Shown: positions 45,892-58,009, counted from the stretch's first letter. The stretch: 64,000 nt of DNA from Branchiostoma floridae (GCF_000003815.2 NC_049982.1:26802477-26866476), one strand, 5' to 3'. Translations and numbers: made by a program. Notes: a model not told the origin generated them from the sequence alone.

Positions 45892-48397
45892 CGGTTGGAG
45901 AAGCTCCTGAGGTCTTATTAACCTATGCAATGACCTCAAAAAAAGTATGTACCCCAGCTTTGGCCGGTGAGCAACTTGCAGCACCTTTTTGATTTGAAAA
46001 ATTTGAAAAGAACTTACTAGAAAATATTGCAATATATTTCAGAAACTGTAGCTTTCTTCGTACGTCAGTGAAAGTTAGACATCCAGGTGATAAGAATAAC
46101 AATACAAAAGTTTTAACTCAAGCAACTGAATAAATTTTGTAAACGGTCAGTCGTTTTACGTCTCCAGCTTTCAATATTTTCTGTTCCACTTATTGTTTGG
46201 GAGCCCATGTTCCTAATTTTTGTTGCTAAATCTGTCATTTTAAGCTTATAAAACCACATTTTTATCAATTACATGTCATGAAGTTCAGATTTTGTAGTTT
46301 GGGTTCCGTACCAACAAGTAAATTTCCGTCCTGGGATGGATGGAGGGACGGTTTCTGGAGATAGCCCTACAGTGGAGGCTATCTGAAACATGACCGTTTA
46401 AAAAATCTATCGACTTCCTTGTCGTAACTTTGTTTCAAACTGTGCATTACCTCCTTCGAGTCAAAAAAGGGAAATTGCTCTATAATGCTGTTGACTATTT
46501 ATAGTTAGTGTAGCAATTTCGTGAACAATCCCCAACTGGGTAATTCGCACGGCCTGAAACACCGACACATAAAAAAACAAGAGCGAAAATTTCATCTGCA
46601 TTGAAGGCGTGATATTAGGTGGGCAGTCAGGATGCAATCATGCCCTGTGAACTTAAGTGTTAGCAACACACATCTATCATAGATTTATTGGACCACATCA
46701 TCGTTCCTGTCACCGCTAAATTTCCGAGGGTGACACGGAGCCCCGCTTCCGACGACCCCCCTGCGAGCTGTTAGCGCTCCGCGTCGAATATCAACTCTCA
46801 TTACTTTGTATTACTTTGATCAGAGGAGAATAACCTGTGACACCCCAACATACAGGGCAGCGGGGTTAGCAAGCAATAAACCACGCCAGAAACCAATATC
46901 AGCAAAACGACTGCGCGTGGATCCGACAACTCCATTGTGCAATAAGCTCCGCTCAAATCTATTTGCAAAATATAGATTTTGTACTCTAACTCCTCAACAT
47001 TGGAAATGTCATAAAATATCAACCAAGTGAGAAATTACATTGATCTATCAGTGGTGAAATTATAATTCATCCCGCTGTCGTGATCCGGTGATTTATTTGA
47101 CGGTTCACCGGTATGAAAACGGCCGGAGCTATTAACGCGGTGTCCTCAATCATCCGTAGAAAAGATGAGATAATCGCGATATACGGTGGCTAAAGATTGG
47201 GACAGTGGTGGTGACACAATTGGCAAATGAGGTGACACGGGTTGTAATGAATAGCAAAACTATAGCAAAGGTGACAGTAAGAGTGATCAGTGCAGGAAAG
47301 ACCAAGGGAGAGATGAAAGGGAATGAGGAAGCTGCCTTTTCCTGACCCTACCGCTGATCAGAGAGTTGTGCTGCCCTTTTCGATGTCCCTTTTTACATGA
47401 TGGTACAAACCGTACAGGGTACAGAGCAGCTGGGCACATCCCAATTGGTGGGGCGACCGGATGACTGCGATACCGTAAATCGTCAAACTGTTGGCGGAGG
47501 TTTTGTATTTGTGCTGACAGCTTACTGTAAAATTGCAACAGTGCAAAAATGTGTTTTAATGATTCTAATGAACTACTAGTAATTATTACAACTGCAAACT
47601 TTGAATACACAGCACAAACATGGCTATCATACAATAAATCATGAAACCGTGCTTTTACTTTTCGCACTGACCTCTTATCACAAAATTATACCATACCTAA
47701 AATGTTCTATAGTACAGAATTGTTTAAAGTGAGACCTTCAAATACCGCTCAAACTTTCTTTTCTCTCCTTCCACAAAATAAAACTGCCATGAAAGAAAAA
47801 GTATTTTTCAGTACTCTGACAAATTCTCCACATTGCTGGGAGAGGAAGGTTTTTCTTTGGATAAAATTTCACATTCTGTTATTGATAAGTATTTTTTTGA
47901 TTGTAACATGACATTAACAGATTTTGTAGAAACAAAGGTTTAAATTACCATTCATGAAACTTGTCATAACAAAGTGATACCTACATTTTGAACATTTAAC
48001 AATGACATAAGTTACATGTAGCAGGATCTAAGAAAAGGTAAAGCGGTCAAACCTCAGAGTTAGACTGTGGACGAAGCGTGATGCTACTTTGTTAGCTTGA
48101 GTCTAGAAGTAGAACTTCCGAATTAATAGAGAAATGCTATGCAATGAAGATTCGCTATCTAGTTTTCAGCTATGCACACTTGGTCACCACTACTCTTAGC
48201 AGGAGTGATTCAAGAAATATTTGAAGATTTGGGGCTTAGACTTTAATTCCTTAGTCCAAATTTTTTACACACATGACAGACCTTACTAATTAACACGCCC
48301 CTGCACCAATTTACAGCTTAATTGCTTTCATCAGGAGTCTGATACATAATTTTTACACATAATTTCCCATTAATATAATTTCTTAACATGAAATGAC
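45892..48397. other. No gene called; single-copy CpG-retaining patch at 46.6-47.3 kb
   Basis: 46060-46160 is a minus-strand fragment of the hammerhead-family repeat (GACATCCAGG, ACTCAAGCAACTG, AAACGGTCAG). 46310-46370 looks like a hAT fragment. 46600-47300 is information-rich and free of the window's repeat families: a candidate conserved non-coding block. Confidence 0.4.
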
Positions 48398-49302
48398 TAA
48401 CATGCATTGGCATAATACCGGTAGTAAGACTTATACCGGTAGATTAAAAATACTGGAACTCAAAGAGATCTACACATGCAACAATAGTTATTTCTGAGCT
48501 GTGCACACTTCAGACATCTAGGTGTCCAATACACCATTTACAAAGCATCGATAACAATGCATTCGAAGACAACAAGGCCAAAAGTTTTCAGTATACTTTT
48601 TTTTAAATTTCGGGGTAGGCAGCTCGTCGTGGGACGAACACACTGTCACATTCATTGCCAAATTTATATAGATCATAATTACACATGCTCACGGCACAAG
48701 ACGAACATGATTCAACAACAATCTTGAATTTCTGTTGGTGACCTACAACTCATGTAAAAGTGTGAAGAACCGTTGCATAATAGCCCGGATCTACGACTGA
48801 ATGGGCAAAATTGAACGTACGCAGCCATTTTCCCGCCATTTTTATATCTACGCTAGCAGTGAAGTGTTACATGTACGTCATAGCGGTTGTGACAGACAGA
48901 AGTTAAATGAAAATTCTTGACAGTATACGTCCGTTTTCTCATGACATTTTGTATGCTCATGCAGGTTTATGTTTTATGCATTTACTGACAGAAAAGGAAG
49001 GAACATCAGAGGATGTATAAATGTACATAGCGGCAGTTCATTGTGCCGTGTTTCTTCCTACCGGTATTTTGTACCCCCTCCCAACCACGCGCCCGTTCGC
49101 CGTGTAATTCCGCGGCGTGTTACAATTACAATATTACGCTTTTAGCAGGACAAGAGTGGCAGAAAAGTTACACAGAAGAAGTGGCAAGGGTAACCTATAA
49201 CAGCAACATGTAACTGGAGAAAATGATGCGTTGACAATTTGTCAAATCAGTATGGCTAGAGAAATCGTCGTAAACGTACCGGTATTATGATAATAGATGT
49301 TA
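48398..49302 (+). mobile_element. ~900-bp non-autonomous DNA transposon, copy 1
   Basis: Its own inverted ends: the outer end starts TAACATGCATTGGCATAATA and the inner end, inverted, TAACATCTATTATCATAATA, both continuing CCGGTA; 22 of 26 agree. Copy 2 at 52982-53879 in reverse orientation is about 99% identical. Homology stops exactly at these ends, which fixes the boundaries. TA at each edge fits a TA-target (Tc1/mariner-like) insertion. ACCGGTA occurs several times near the ends (about 48416, 48435, 49058 and 49278), possibly transposase-binding repeats. No transposase frame. Confidence 0.88.
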
Positions 49303-50143
49303 CCAGTAAAGACACAATTATTTTTGCTCAGTTTCATGTGTGTAAATTTTTTTTTTGTTACAGACACGTGCAAGAAAACCCCTATTCACCTGTAAGGTAT
49401 TCTGGATGACATCAGCTTGCCCCATGATTTTCACTTGATTTCGGGGGGAAAAAAAGAAATTCTGTTCCCTCCAGATATGGTCAACATAAGGAGGAAATAC
49501 CAAAAATATTATGTTGTAACAATGAACTTTGGATACATTTAAGGTTAGACTCTGTTTCACAAATAATGTGCTATGTAAAGTTAAAAAGCGACCTATCGGC
49601 CTATGATTAACAGTGAATTATCATATAGCCAGGCCCCGCGGACCAATCAGAAGTCCCCGTTCCACGTTGGTTATGACGCCGTAACACAAAGATTCAGGCC
49701 AGGCAGGTGTGATCGCTCCTCTGATNNNNNNNNNNNNNNNNNNNNNNNNNNNNNNNNNNNNNNNNNNNNNNNNNNNNNNNNNNNNNNNNNNNNNNNNNNN
49801 NNNNNNNNNNNNNNNNNNNNNNNNNAATACTTGATAGTTAATGAACATTTGGGACTAAAAGCTTTTCCTGTTTACTTTTCCTGACAGGCTACTATGTAAT
49901 GATAATAATTGAGATTTCAGGATTCCATAATTTCAAGATATCAATCATAAGACAATGGTACAACTTCAAGGTACCATTCATAGCTCAATGGACAAGAGTA
50001 TGTCGTTAGAAATTCAACACATTTGTAGCAATGCTCTAATGTTAGGCCATGTTGATTCAATTCTACGGATGACATCCTCTGGGAACCCAAAACTGAGCCG
50101 AAGGTGAAAAAAAAGTTGTCTTTGTTGAGTAATCTACATGTTT
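49303..50143. other. Spacer between facing elements (left part), with gap
   Basis: AT-rich; includes the 49726-49825 gap. A GATGACATCCTCTGGGAACC block at about 50080 belongs to a dispersed repeat also seen near 24706. No transposase remnant. Confidence 0.5.
49726..49825. other. Assembly gap, 100 N
   Basis: 100-N placeholder located between the two facing ~900-bp repeats, which may have hindered assembly. Confidence 0.95.
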
Positions 50144-50486
50144 CAGGGCTCGAAATTCCACCTGCATATGGGTTAGTGCAGGTGAAATTGGAGCTGTGCA
50201 GATATTTCTTGTGTCTACCTGCACCTAACCTGCACTGGTCCATGTACTGGGTTTTATACATAAATGTCGTATGATGTGTGTATGGGGATTGTTACAAGCA
50301 CGCATTGGACTGTTACCACCTATAAAATATGGTACAAAAGAAAAATAGCCATGGTTCCTCAACAATTTTAGTATGATCCATGCTTCCTAAATTCATAGCG
50401 GTGCAGGTAAAGTTTGTCTGGTGCAGGTAACCTCCAATGTTACCTGCACCAGTGCAGGTATGCAGAAAAAAATATTTCAAGCCCCG
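50144..50486. mobile_element. hAT-like remnant with a strong internal hairpin
   Basis: Left end CAGGGCTCGAAATTCC, right end (inverted) CGGGGCTTGAAATATT; they agree over most of 13 bases. No 8-bp target duplication was found, so it is old or misbounded. GTGCAGGT recurs many times inside. 50418-50452 is a perfect hairpin: 14-bp stem CTGGTGCAGGTAAC with a 7-base loop. Confidence 0.6.
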
Positions 50487-51233
50487 TCTATGCAGTCAGG
50501 AAGGTTGAACAAATGCCTAAACACACAGAGTATGCTATATGTATACCAAATGATAGACTCTGTTTAGGTTCTTTACATCTTCCTCTTTTACTTTGGAATT
50601 GACTTTGTTGTGCAATAAACTTTGACTTGACTTTGACTTTTACAACATTAGTGTGTTTTTCAAGAAAGTGTCTTAACCTACAATTAATAGCATATATTTG
50701 CTCCTTTTCAGCTGCTTTGTGCAAATTAAAGTATGGTGCAAACCTTTTTTTGGAAAAGGACGGAAATCGATGAGCATACAATGTGATCCATCAACATGGC
50801 CTAAATACATGTTTGTATCAGAGAAATGTTTGTGATTTATCAGTTGTGACTAATAAAAAAAATCATAATGTACCTTGCTTTTAGTAGTATGTACATATGT
50901 GTACCTGTATAACAGTTACACGTGATAATCTCTGTTACACATCTCCATGTTTTCTCTGTGATAAAAATGCTAATGAACACACCTCCAAGATATCTTCAGC
51001 ATTGTCACCCATCTGATGAAACACTGCCCGGGGGTATGAACAAATTATTTTGTAACTAGAAAGCCGGCATTTGCCAGCAAACGCAACATATTTCTCTTTA
51101 CATACATTTATTTACCTAACTTCAAATCTACATCATATACTGGCAGTGCCACCTACATGTAGTTATGACTTCTTGCAGAGGAGGGGGAACATAATAGTTT
51201 GGCCTAGTAAAGAAAAATTTCCTGTTACTCTAC
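50487..51233. other. No gene seen; retroposon-type tail
   Basis: TGTGCAATAAACTTTGACTTG at about 50609 followed by TTGACTTTGACTTT resembles a retroposon 3' end with a hexamer tail. Confidence 0.45.
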
Positions 51234-51688
51234 TACGGTCAAACCTGTACAAGACGACCACCAGGGGGACCGGGCAAAAGAGGTCAATTTGGTCAGGTGG
51301 TCGGTTAGAGGAGTATCGACTCACAACATGCCCGATGCAAAGTTTAAATGGTAATCTGTTGTGTTTAATGGCAAATAGCAAGCACACGCTCATGCATCTG
51401 CCGCCTATTTATTTTGAACATAACATCATAATGGCAGTCAAAATCTGACGCAAACTGGCCAATCTCGGCACAAAATTGCGCTAGTTATCATTGAAAATCG
51501 ATCACACCTCAATATTTGAAAATGACGCCGTCGTTATGGGCATTGATTTGGTCCAAATTTTTTGCGGTCGCGTTGGTCAGGTGGTCCTTGTGAAGAGGTC
51601 GCTTAATACTTACGTCAATGGGGAAAATTCGGTCGTGATGGCCAGGTGGTCGCTAAGAAGAGGTGTCGTTTGGGCAGGTTTGACTGTA
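51234..51688. mobile_element. Family Z DNA element, 455 bp
   Basis: Left end TACGGTCAAACCTGT; right end (inverted) TACAGTCAAACCTGC. Inside, GGTCAGGTGGTC, AAGAGGTCGCTTAAT and AAGAAGAGGTGTCG repeat. It is a longer relative of 59458-59638. It carries CCACCAGGGGGACCG (51257-51272 region), close to a CTCF core. Confidence 0.8.
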
Positions 51689-52749
51689 CTCTAAAAAACT
51701 TGCCGAGCCTAGCCTTTTTTTGGAGGGGGGTGACACTTCAGAGATAAAAATGTAAAATATTTTTCCAACATGTTCTCTTCATGTGTACAAAAATGGAAGA
51801 AGAATCATAATAATTAATATATCGAATTTTCCTTCATATTTCATCTTCTGGGAGGTCGGGAAATATAATAAAGAGCCCTGAGGCAATAGCATTATGGCAA
51901 CACATAAAATCTCAAACACTGCAAAAGATGATATGCCTCCATCTCACATTAACCAGCCAAGACATGATTTTTTTTTATCGGGAAACATCGGCTAACCGCT
52001 GGGCATATTACGCTCCTTCTTCTAACGCGGTGCGGGAGGAATTAGAAGGAGCCCCGGGCACAACTAATTATTGTGTAAAACGAAAGCCCTGGAGAATTCA
52101 GAGGTGCAAGAAGCACACATCTTTGGGCACGTGTAATTCCGATACGGCAACACCCTCTCTGGCAAAGTGCTGTTCTCTTGCTTTATTGTATCATTAAATG
52201 TAGCATAATCCATCAGTGATTTACCACCTACTACAGCCTTTTACCCGAGTCTGGTATCAAGGAGCCATAAGCTTTCCTTGCAGACACGATGCGTTTACAA
52301 ATGGAAGTTATGATGACTAAATTCCGTCTCACCTTCCTTCGTTTATTATTGATGAGCGCCAAGGTTTTCGTAGCTGTCGGAACGAATTCGGGGTTAGAGG
52401 TGTCTTGGTGTGATGTTTGAGAAGACGTGTCTCGTTGTTAATTCCCTTGTCAGTAGCATTAACTTTTCACACCGTACTTTGTATTGGCTCCCGCGGGATG
52501 CCATCATTAGGGTTTGTGCTGAAGGATTTTTGCTCTCCAGGAAGGTAGAACAATTAAACCCTCACATTTCTTGGCAGGGTGTCGTGGGATGATTTGGCAT
52601 GAATAACTGCACCTCAAACATGGTGGAAGACGAAACACATTTTATGTCACAGAGGACGATCTTTAGAGAGGCCATTAAATTCCATTCTTATTTCTCCGTG
52701 TTTTTAAAGAGACAAAAAGAAAACTACTCTGTTCTTAGGATATAGTACT
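51689..52749. other. Single-copy, CpG-retaining patch at 51.9-52.7 kb
   Basis: Free of the window's repeat families, GC-balanced, rich in unique words and with TAATTA and AATTAG cores. No open frame above 89 codons. Candidate conserved non-coding DNA. Confidence 0.4.
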
Positions 52750-52900
52750 CTGCTCTTAAAATCACAAAATCCAGACACAACAGAAAAAGGTGGTAATCCC
52801 TTGTCTTCCATTGTCCCCAAAAAATGTCAAACCCAATAAAATAGAATTTAGAGTCAGCTTTCAGACTAGAGTAGACACATTTTTAGTCAAGGGTTAACTT
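52750..52900 (-). repeat. Dispersed family T, copy 4 (reverse)
   Basis: The reverse complement matches 39110-39240: GTCTACTCTAGTCT.AAAGC, then the GACA.TGGAAGACAAGGGATT block. The left end of the family is missing. Confidence 0.6.
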
Positions 52901-52981
52901 TCAACCCAGTATTGTAACCCAAAACGCTACTTGAGTGGCTCCATGAGCCTTGTTTTGCGTTGAATTAAAAAAAAAACACGC

Positions 52982-53879
52982 TAACATCTATTATCATAAT
53001 ACCGGTACGTTTACGACGATTTCTCTAGCCATACTGATTTGACAAATTGTCAACGCATCATTTTCTCCAGTTACATGTTGCTGTTATAGGTTACCCTTGC
53101 CACTTCTTCTGTGTAACTTTTCTGCCACTCTTGTCCTGCTAAAAGCGTAATATTGTAATTGCAACACGCCGCGGAATTACACGGCGAACGGGCGCGTGGT
53201 TGGGAGGGGGTACAAAATACCGGTAGGAAGAAACACGGCACAATTAACTGCCGCTATGTACATTTATACATCCTCTGATGTTCCTTCCTTTTCTGTCAGT
53301 AAATACATAAAACATAAACCTGCATGAGCATACAAAATGTCATGAGAAAACGGACGTATACTGTCAAGAATTTTCATTTAACTTCTGTCCGTCACAACCG
53401 CTATGACGTAACACTTCACTGCTAGCGTAGATATAAAAATGGCGGGAAAATGGCTGCGTACGTTCAATTTTGCCCATTCAGTCGTAGATCCGGGCTATTA
53501 TGCAACGGTTCTTCACGCTTTTACATGAGTTGTAGGTCACCAACAGAAATTCAAGATTGTTGTTGAATCATGTTCGTCTTGTGCCGTGAGCATGTGTAAT
53601 TATGATCTATATAATTTGGCAATGAATGTGACAGTGTGTTCGTCCCACGACGAGCTGCCTACCCCGAAATTTAAAAAAAAGTATACTGAAAACTTTTGGC
53701 CTTGTTGTCTTCGAATGCATTGTTATCGATGCTTTGTAAATGGTGTATTGGACACCTAGATGTCTGAAGTGTGCACAGCTCAGAAATAACTATTGTTGCA
53801 TGTGTAGATCTCTTTAAGTTCCAGTATTTTTAATCTACCGGTATAAGTCTTACTACCGGTATTATGCCAATGCATGTTA
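52982..53879 (-). mobile_element. ~900-bp non-autonomous DNA transposon, copy 2
   Basis: Reverse complement of 48398-49302 with about seven base differences and three small indels, one of them a 6-base difference (TTACATGTACGTCAT against TTACGTCAT). Ends coincide to the base with copy 1. Flanks outside the ends are unrelated to those of copy 1, so these are two insertions and not one long inverted duplication. Confidence 0.88.
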
Positions 53880-54159
53880 TATTGTTCTGCATCATTGCAG
53901 AAACATCAGCAAGCTGATGATGGCCACCTAACACAAGAAGACGAAGATCATTTGTTCCTCCCCTTATTTCATGTTACCTTCAATTAGCCCTTGGGCAAGA
54001 ATTAGCAATAACTTATCATACTAACTGACAGATGAGTGGGGAATAGCGGCATGAAGGTACAAAATCACAAGTCTACTTTACTGTTCTTTTTATTACTGTG
54101 CCTTCATCAAGAAGGTTTAGACAACATTTCGAAATTCTACATAAGTGTTTGACACTGAG

Positions 54160-54421
54160 ATTACTCAAGAACAGTTTAATGGATTGATATCATAATTGGC
54201 TTGGCAATTAGCAACATTACCAATAATGTTGGTAGGTCGTAATTTTGGGCCCCGTGGTAGCACTCACCGGCACTGCAAAGGAATTTTCCGTTTTGATATC
54301 GCGTGTTCTGAACACGCTATGGTCAGGATTTTGGGGGCAGTAAATGGCTCTGGTGCTCGGAGAAAAGTTGTGTAAGTTTTGGCCTCCTAGCACCTAATTC
54401 TGGAAATGCAGGGGCATTTTT
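54160..54421 (+). repeat. LINE-like 3'-UTR repeat (family L), copy hit by an insertion
   Basis: ATTACTCAAGAACAG, TTTTGATATCGCGTGTTCTG, CTATGGTCAGGATTTTGGGG and TCTGGAAATGCAGGGGCATT follow the family order. The hammerhead foldback begins at its end. Confidence 0.55.
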
Positions 54422-54595
54422 ATGCCAAAAAGCAGTTACTCAAGCAACTGGATATGATTTTGGAAATGAAAAGTGTCACTGATGAAAGATAGTGGATATA
54501 CTATCTGAAACATCTGACCGTTTTCAAAATCATATCCAGTTGCTTGAGTTTTGGCATATCTTCTTACCTGGATGTCCAACCTTCATCAACGTATC
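54422..54595 (+). mobile_element. 174-bp foldback insertion flanked by 13-bp direct repeats
   Basis: CAGGGGCATTTTT occurs at 54409-54421 and 54596-54608. Between them, 54438-54461 and 54526-54549 are perfect 24-bp inverse arms (ACTCAAGCAACTGGATATG..). An outer, looser pair is TATGCCAAAA / TTTTGGCATA. A hammerhead-like core sits in the loop. No coding capacity. Family copies are at 12587-12765 and, as a fragment, near 46060. Confidence 0.65.
54438..54549 (+). ncRNA. Hammerhead-ribozyme-like RNA with a long stem I
   Basis: Core reads CTGATGA (54479-54485), then stem II AGATAG (54487-54492) / CTATCT (54501-54506) with an 8-base loop, then GAAA (54507-54510), a minimal stem III and an NUH-type cleavage triplet ATC (54512-54514). 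TCA (54476-54478) and TGA (54515-54517) pair as the inner end of stem I. That stem continues, after an internal loop, into the 24-bp arms. All invariant core bases are present. Caveats: one extra A (54486) between the core and stem II, no G-C at the base of stem II, and stem III has at best one or two pairs. Short-stem-III hammerheads are known in Penelope-like elements and act as dimers. Activity is unproven. Confidence 0.5.
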
Positions 54596-54608
54596 CAGGG
54601 GCATTTTT

Positions 54609-55477
54609 GTTACAATCCTTATCAAATAATGTATAAAAATGAGCAGAAGAGAAATTTGACATGGTCTACATACTTAATTTTTGGCAGTATCATCCAATTC
54701 CTTGTTGAGGAAAGTAAAAAAAAACGACTTAATCAAAAAGCCCTCGTTAACTGCTAATGAGGTGGTGATAACGAGTTACAGGTAGCATAACTAGCTTGTC
54801 TTGTCACATGCGCACAGGAGATAATGATGTCACCAAGACTCTATCTGTTTAAAGCTCATTACCCACATTAAAACACAGAAATTGTACTGGTGTGTTTGTT
54901 TATCTGTTTGTTTGTATGTTTATTCGTTTGTCTTGGTTGAAGTTACCGTATCAAGCAATCACCAAAATACAATGTGTAGCTATAATAATTATGGCAGAGG
55001 AGCAAAAAGTGACAAACATTAAATTTTATATCAAGAGTTCAAAACACACCAAAAACATGACATAACGGCACCCCAGAAAGACAGAATGAAAAAGAATAGG
55101 CATGCTAAGCAAAATTTCCATCAAACATTCAAATATAAGTGTCAATCAGTCTCAAATACAAACAATTATTTTTTTCATATATTTAAAATACCCCAAAATA
55201 TTCCCGTGTTATGATGATTGATTTGTTGATCAAACAAGGTTTGAAAGGTTATTATTGACTATATTGGATTGAATTACATTTTAAGCCAATCCTTTATGAT
55301 TTGCCCCAGACTGACCGTAAAACTTCAATTTACAATCATTATATAAATACAAGGGACCACCAAAAAGCAGTGGTGGTGGCCAGTGGGTCACCACGCAGAG
55401 GTTTGACTGTATCATACAAAATACGACTTGATATTCAAAGATCCAAAAATAGAATTCTGCCAACTGTGCTGTAACGC
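54609..55477. other. No gene seen; MITE fragment
   Basis: 55350-55412 ends in GAGGTTTGACTGTATC, the right end of a family Z MITE. The rest is AT-rich. Confidence 0.45.
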
Positions 55478-55699
55478 TATAACGTTAGTTTACCTTTATT
55501 CGTAGGGTAACCTATATCCGTTCTTTTTAACAACAATATATTTAGTCATATCAATCAATAGATGGTGGTTTCAAACTGGAATATTTTGAAAATAGCACAA
55601 TTTGAAACTACCGACAATCGACTTGGTATCCCTGGATACCCTGTTTAGCAGCATAACGGATATAGGTTACCCCGCGGATAAAGGTGAACTAACGTTATA
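55478..55699. mobile_element. Family V foldback MITE, 222 bp
   Basis: Left end TATAACGTTAGTTTACCTTT and right end (inverted) TATAACGTTAGTTCACCTTT; the match runs about 45 bases with ~4 differences through GGGTAACCTATATCCGTT. The centre also folds (TGGTTTCAAACTGG against CAATTTGAAACTACC). A second copy is at 58010-58230. No clear target duplication. Confidence 0.85.
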
Positions 55700-56387
55700 T
55701 ACAATGTAGGTTACTTTACCTTTCGATAGATTACATGTAAACTTTTGCTTAATTGTCTCCTTGGATGTTACATAAACATGTAGTTGCAAAGAGGGTTTTT
55801 TTCTACTAAGCACTGTCCCAATTGGTGATGTGGAAATTGGAGACTGCAGGCTATCAGCCTGGCTGGTAAATTGTTAGTACTATTAAATGAGTGGTAAAAT
55901 CAACTGTCAACAATAATACTATAGACTCCTTTTTAACTGTTACCCAGCATGGCACCTCAGTTGCAATGTGTTATCAGGCATGAAAAGGAAGTTGTGTCTT
56001 GCACTAAGTTGTTATTTTTACAATAGAATTCATAAAGCCCCCGATTACCAATAAAGCCCCCAATTACCAATCAAGAATTGACAAAATTTGACAGACCCCC
56101 CAAAAATAATAAATGAATTTTGTAGAAAGGTCTGGGGTGAAGAAATACGACGTAAATGACACAAAAAAACAACAGCCTGAGGAGTTTAATGGCACGTTTT
56201 TTTACAATGAATCCCTTCCTTTCACTCTTTATTAATATTCTGAATAAAAGGCATTGTTTTTAGACTAGAATTATGTGCATGTGGCTCTGAATGGTGATAT
56301 TTTTTCTTGGGACTTTTATTTTTAAATGAAAAAAAAAAAAATGACAGTTGAATTTGTGTGGCCTTATATATGTTGGTGTACATGACC
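55700..56387. other. No gene seen; one dispersed repeat copy
   Basis: 55880-56010 is the second copy of the repeat at 35850-35990. Confidence 0.45.
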
Positions 56388-56783
56388 TTAGGCCTATGAA
56401 AAAAAATGTTGTGTTTCCTGTTTCAGTCCTGAAAAAATTAGGGTCGGTAGGTAGGGATTATCTTTTTTTTTTCTTGTATTTTTTTTAGGCTGGCCAAAAT
56501 TCTAGTGATACATATTTACAATACAGTTGAACAAAGTAAACTGAAATGTATGATGACACTTGTCTTTCAATGTCAACCTTTAATTTTGTGCATGATAGAT
56601 ACATTTATCCTTCATTAGATGGGACAAGCAGTGTTTTACTTTAATAGGAAGCAGGCTAAACAAAAATTCTAACTGGAAGCTATGTGACTCCACTGCCCAC
56701 CCAAAAAAAAAAGTCTAGGGTCGGCAGGTTTTTTTAGGGTAGGTAGGGAAACAGGAAACACAACATTTTTTTCCTAGGCCTTA
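56388..56783. mobile_element. 396-bp element with ~37-bp inverted ends
   Basis: Left end TTAGGCCTATGAAAAAAAAT then GTTGTGTTTCCTGTTTC; the right end is the inverse with two base differences and one indel. Just inside each end is a version of AGGGTCGG(T/C)AGG. No target duplication or transposase was found. Confidence 0.8.
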
Positions 56784-58009
56784 TGCCATATGTTCCGTCA
56801 TAGCGCTAGTCTTTCTACAGCAGTAGCAGGTGGTAGATTGGGACAAATCTGCTGATTAAGAGATAATCTCTTTAGGTAATCCATCTCTGTCACACACTGC
56901 TGTGGTGTCAGAGGGTATGTTAGGGGAAAAGTCACAACACCTGTATTACTGTTACTGGTGCATGCTGGATTGTAGTGTCAGTGAGAATTCCACCATTGGC
57001 TAACATCACATTTGTCTGTAGACATACAACTCAAGAGAGAATCTATTGTACAGTAACAGACCGACTTGTGTAACTTGCATATTACACTATGTCAAAACGC
57101 CATTTATGTTCACATTCCTGTACTATACATGTATGTAGTTATAGACCTTAGACGAGTATCATTGTATCAATTGACTCATTACGGTTGCCTTAGAATTGTA
57201 CCATGTACAAATGTCGTGCAATAAAGTTCATTCATTCATTCATACAACAATGTACATCTTGGTGCATATACATGTACTACATATACAGTAACTAGGTATA
57301 CTGATTTGACTTTTCAGCTCTTTGCTTCAAGTTACTGTCAGTCATCTGAAAAGTTTTGGGCAGAATCAATTGTTTATTACAAGCAGATGCGAAGAAATGT
57401 CAACTTTAACTTAAGCACTTCTGTAAAAAGGGGAATCATACTTTTTAACTAAAAGTATGACAAAAGGATATTGAAAATGCAGCTTAAAACTATGTTGGGC
57501 ACTGAGCATGCCAACATTGAGTGGCTCGTAACACTTCCAGAATCCGCCCAAAAATGGACAAGAGCGCTCTCTCTTCTTTCTTCTCGTTTTGCTGACAATT
57601 CCTATGTACTACTTTACGTTGTGTACTCAAACTTTTTGGTGTGTGCACCAGCTAGCTTATCTATTCCAAAAATTAATTTTGAGCCCTGTTGTTATAACTT
57701 TCAACTTATTCTGTTGCCTTTAACTGTTTGTAAACATATTTTTAAATCTTTGCATCAGCAGGACAACTACTTACACGTATAAAAGTCTTTATCGCTTGAG
57801 ACAGATGATTTTTCAGATAAGAAAGTCCCAAGATGACAGCATCAACTTTCCTAGTCTGATTGTAGCATTGCCAAGTGCTAATGAACCTTGACACTGGTAG
57901 GCATTACTCTAGATTGAGAAATGCTGAGGAACATTGGCACTTCTCCACTTACTGTACACTGTTGTGTGCAATTTTTAAGTTGACAGAGAAATGCCCACAC
58001 TTAGGTCAT
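56784..58009. other. No gene seen; retroposon tail
   Basis: GTGCAATAAAGTTCATTCATTC at about 57216 is another AATAAA-(TTCA)n retroposon end. A 103-codon ATG frame (57471-57782) has no recognised domain. Confidence 0.4.

Noticed and set aside
48398-53879. One 5.5-kb transposon with 900-bp terminal inverted repeats
   Set aside because: Each arm has its own pair of inverted ends and unrelated flanks, and the spacer has no transposase, so two separate insertions fit better.
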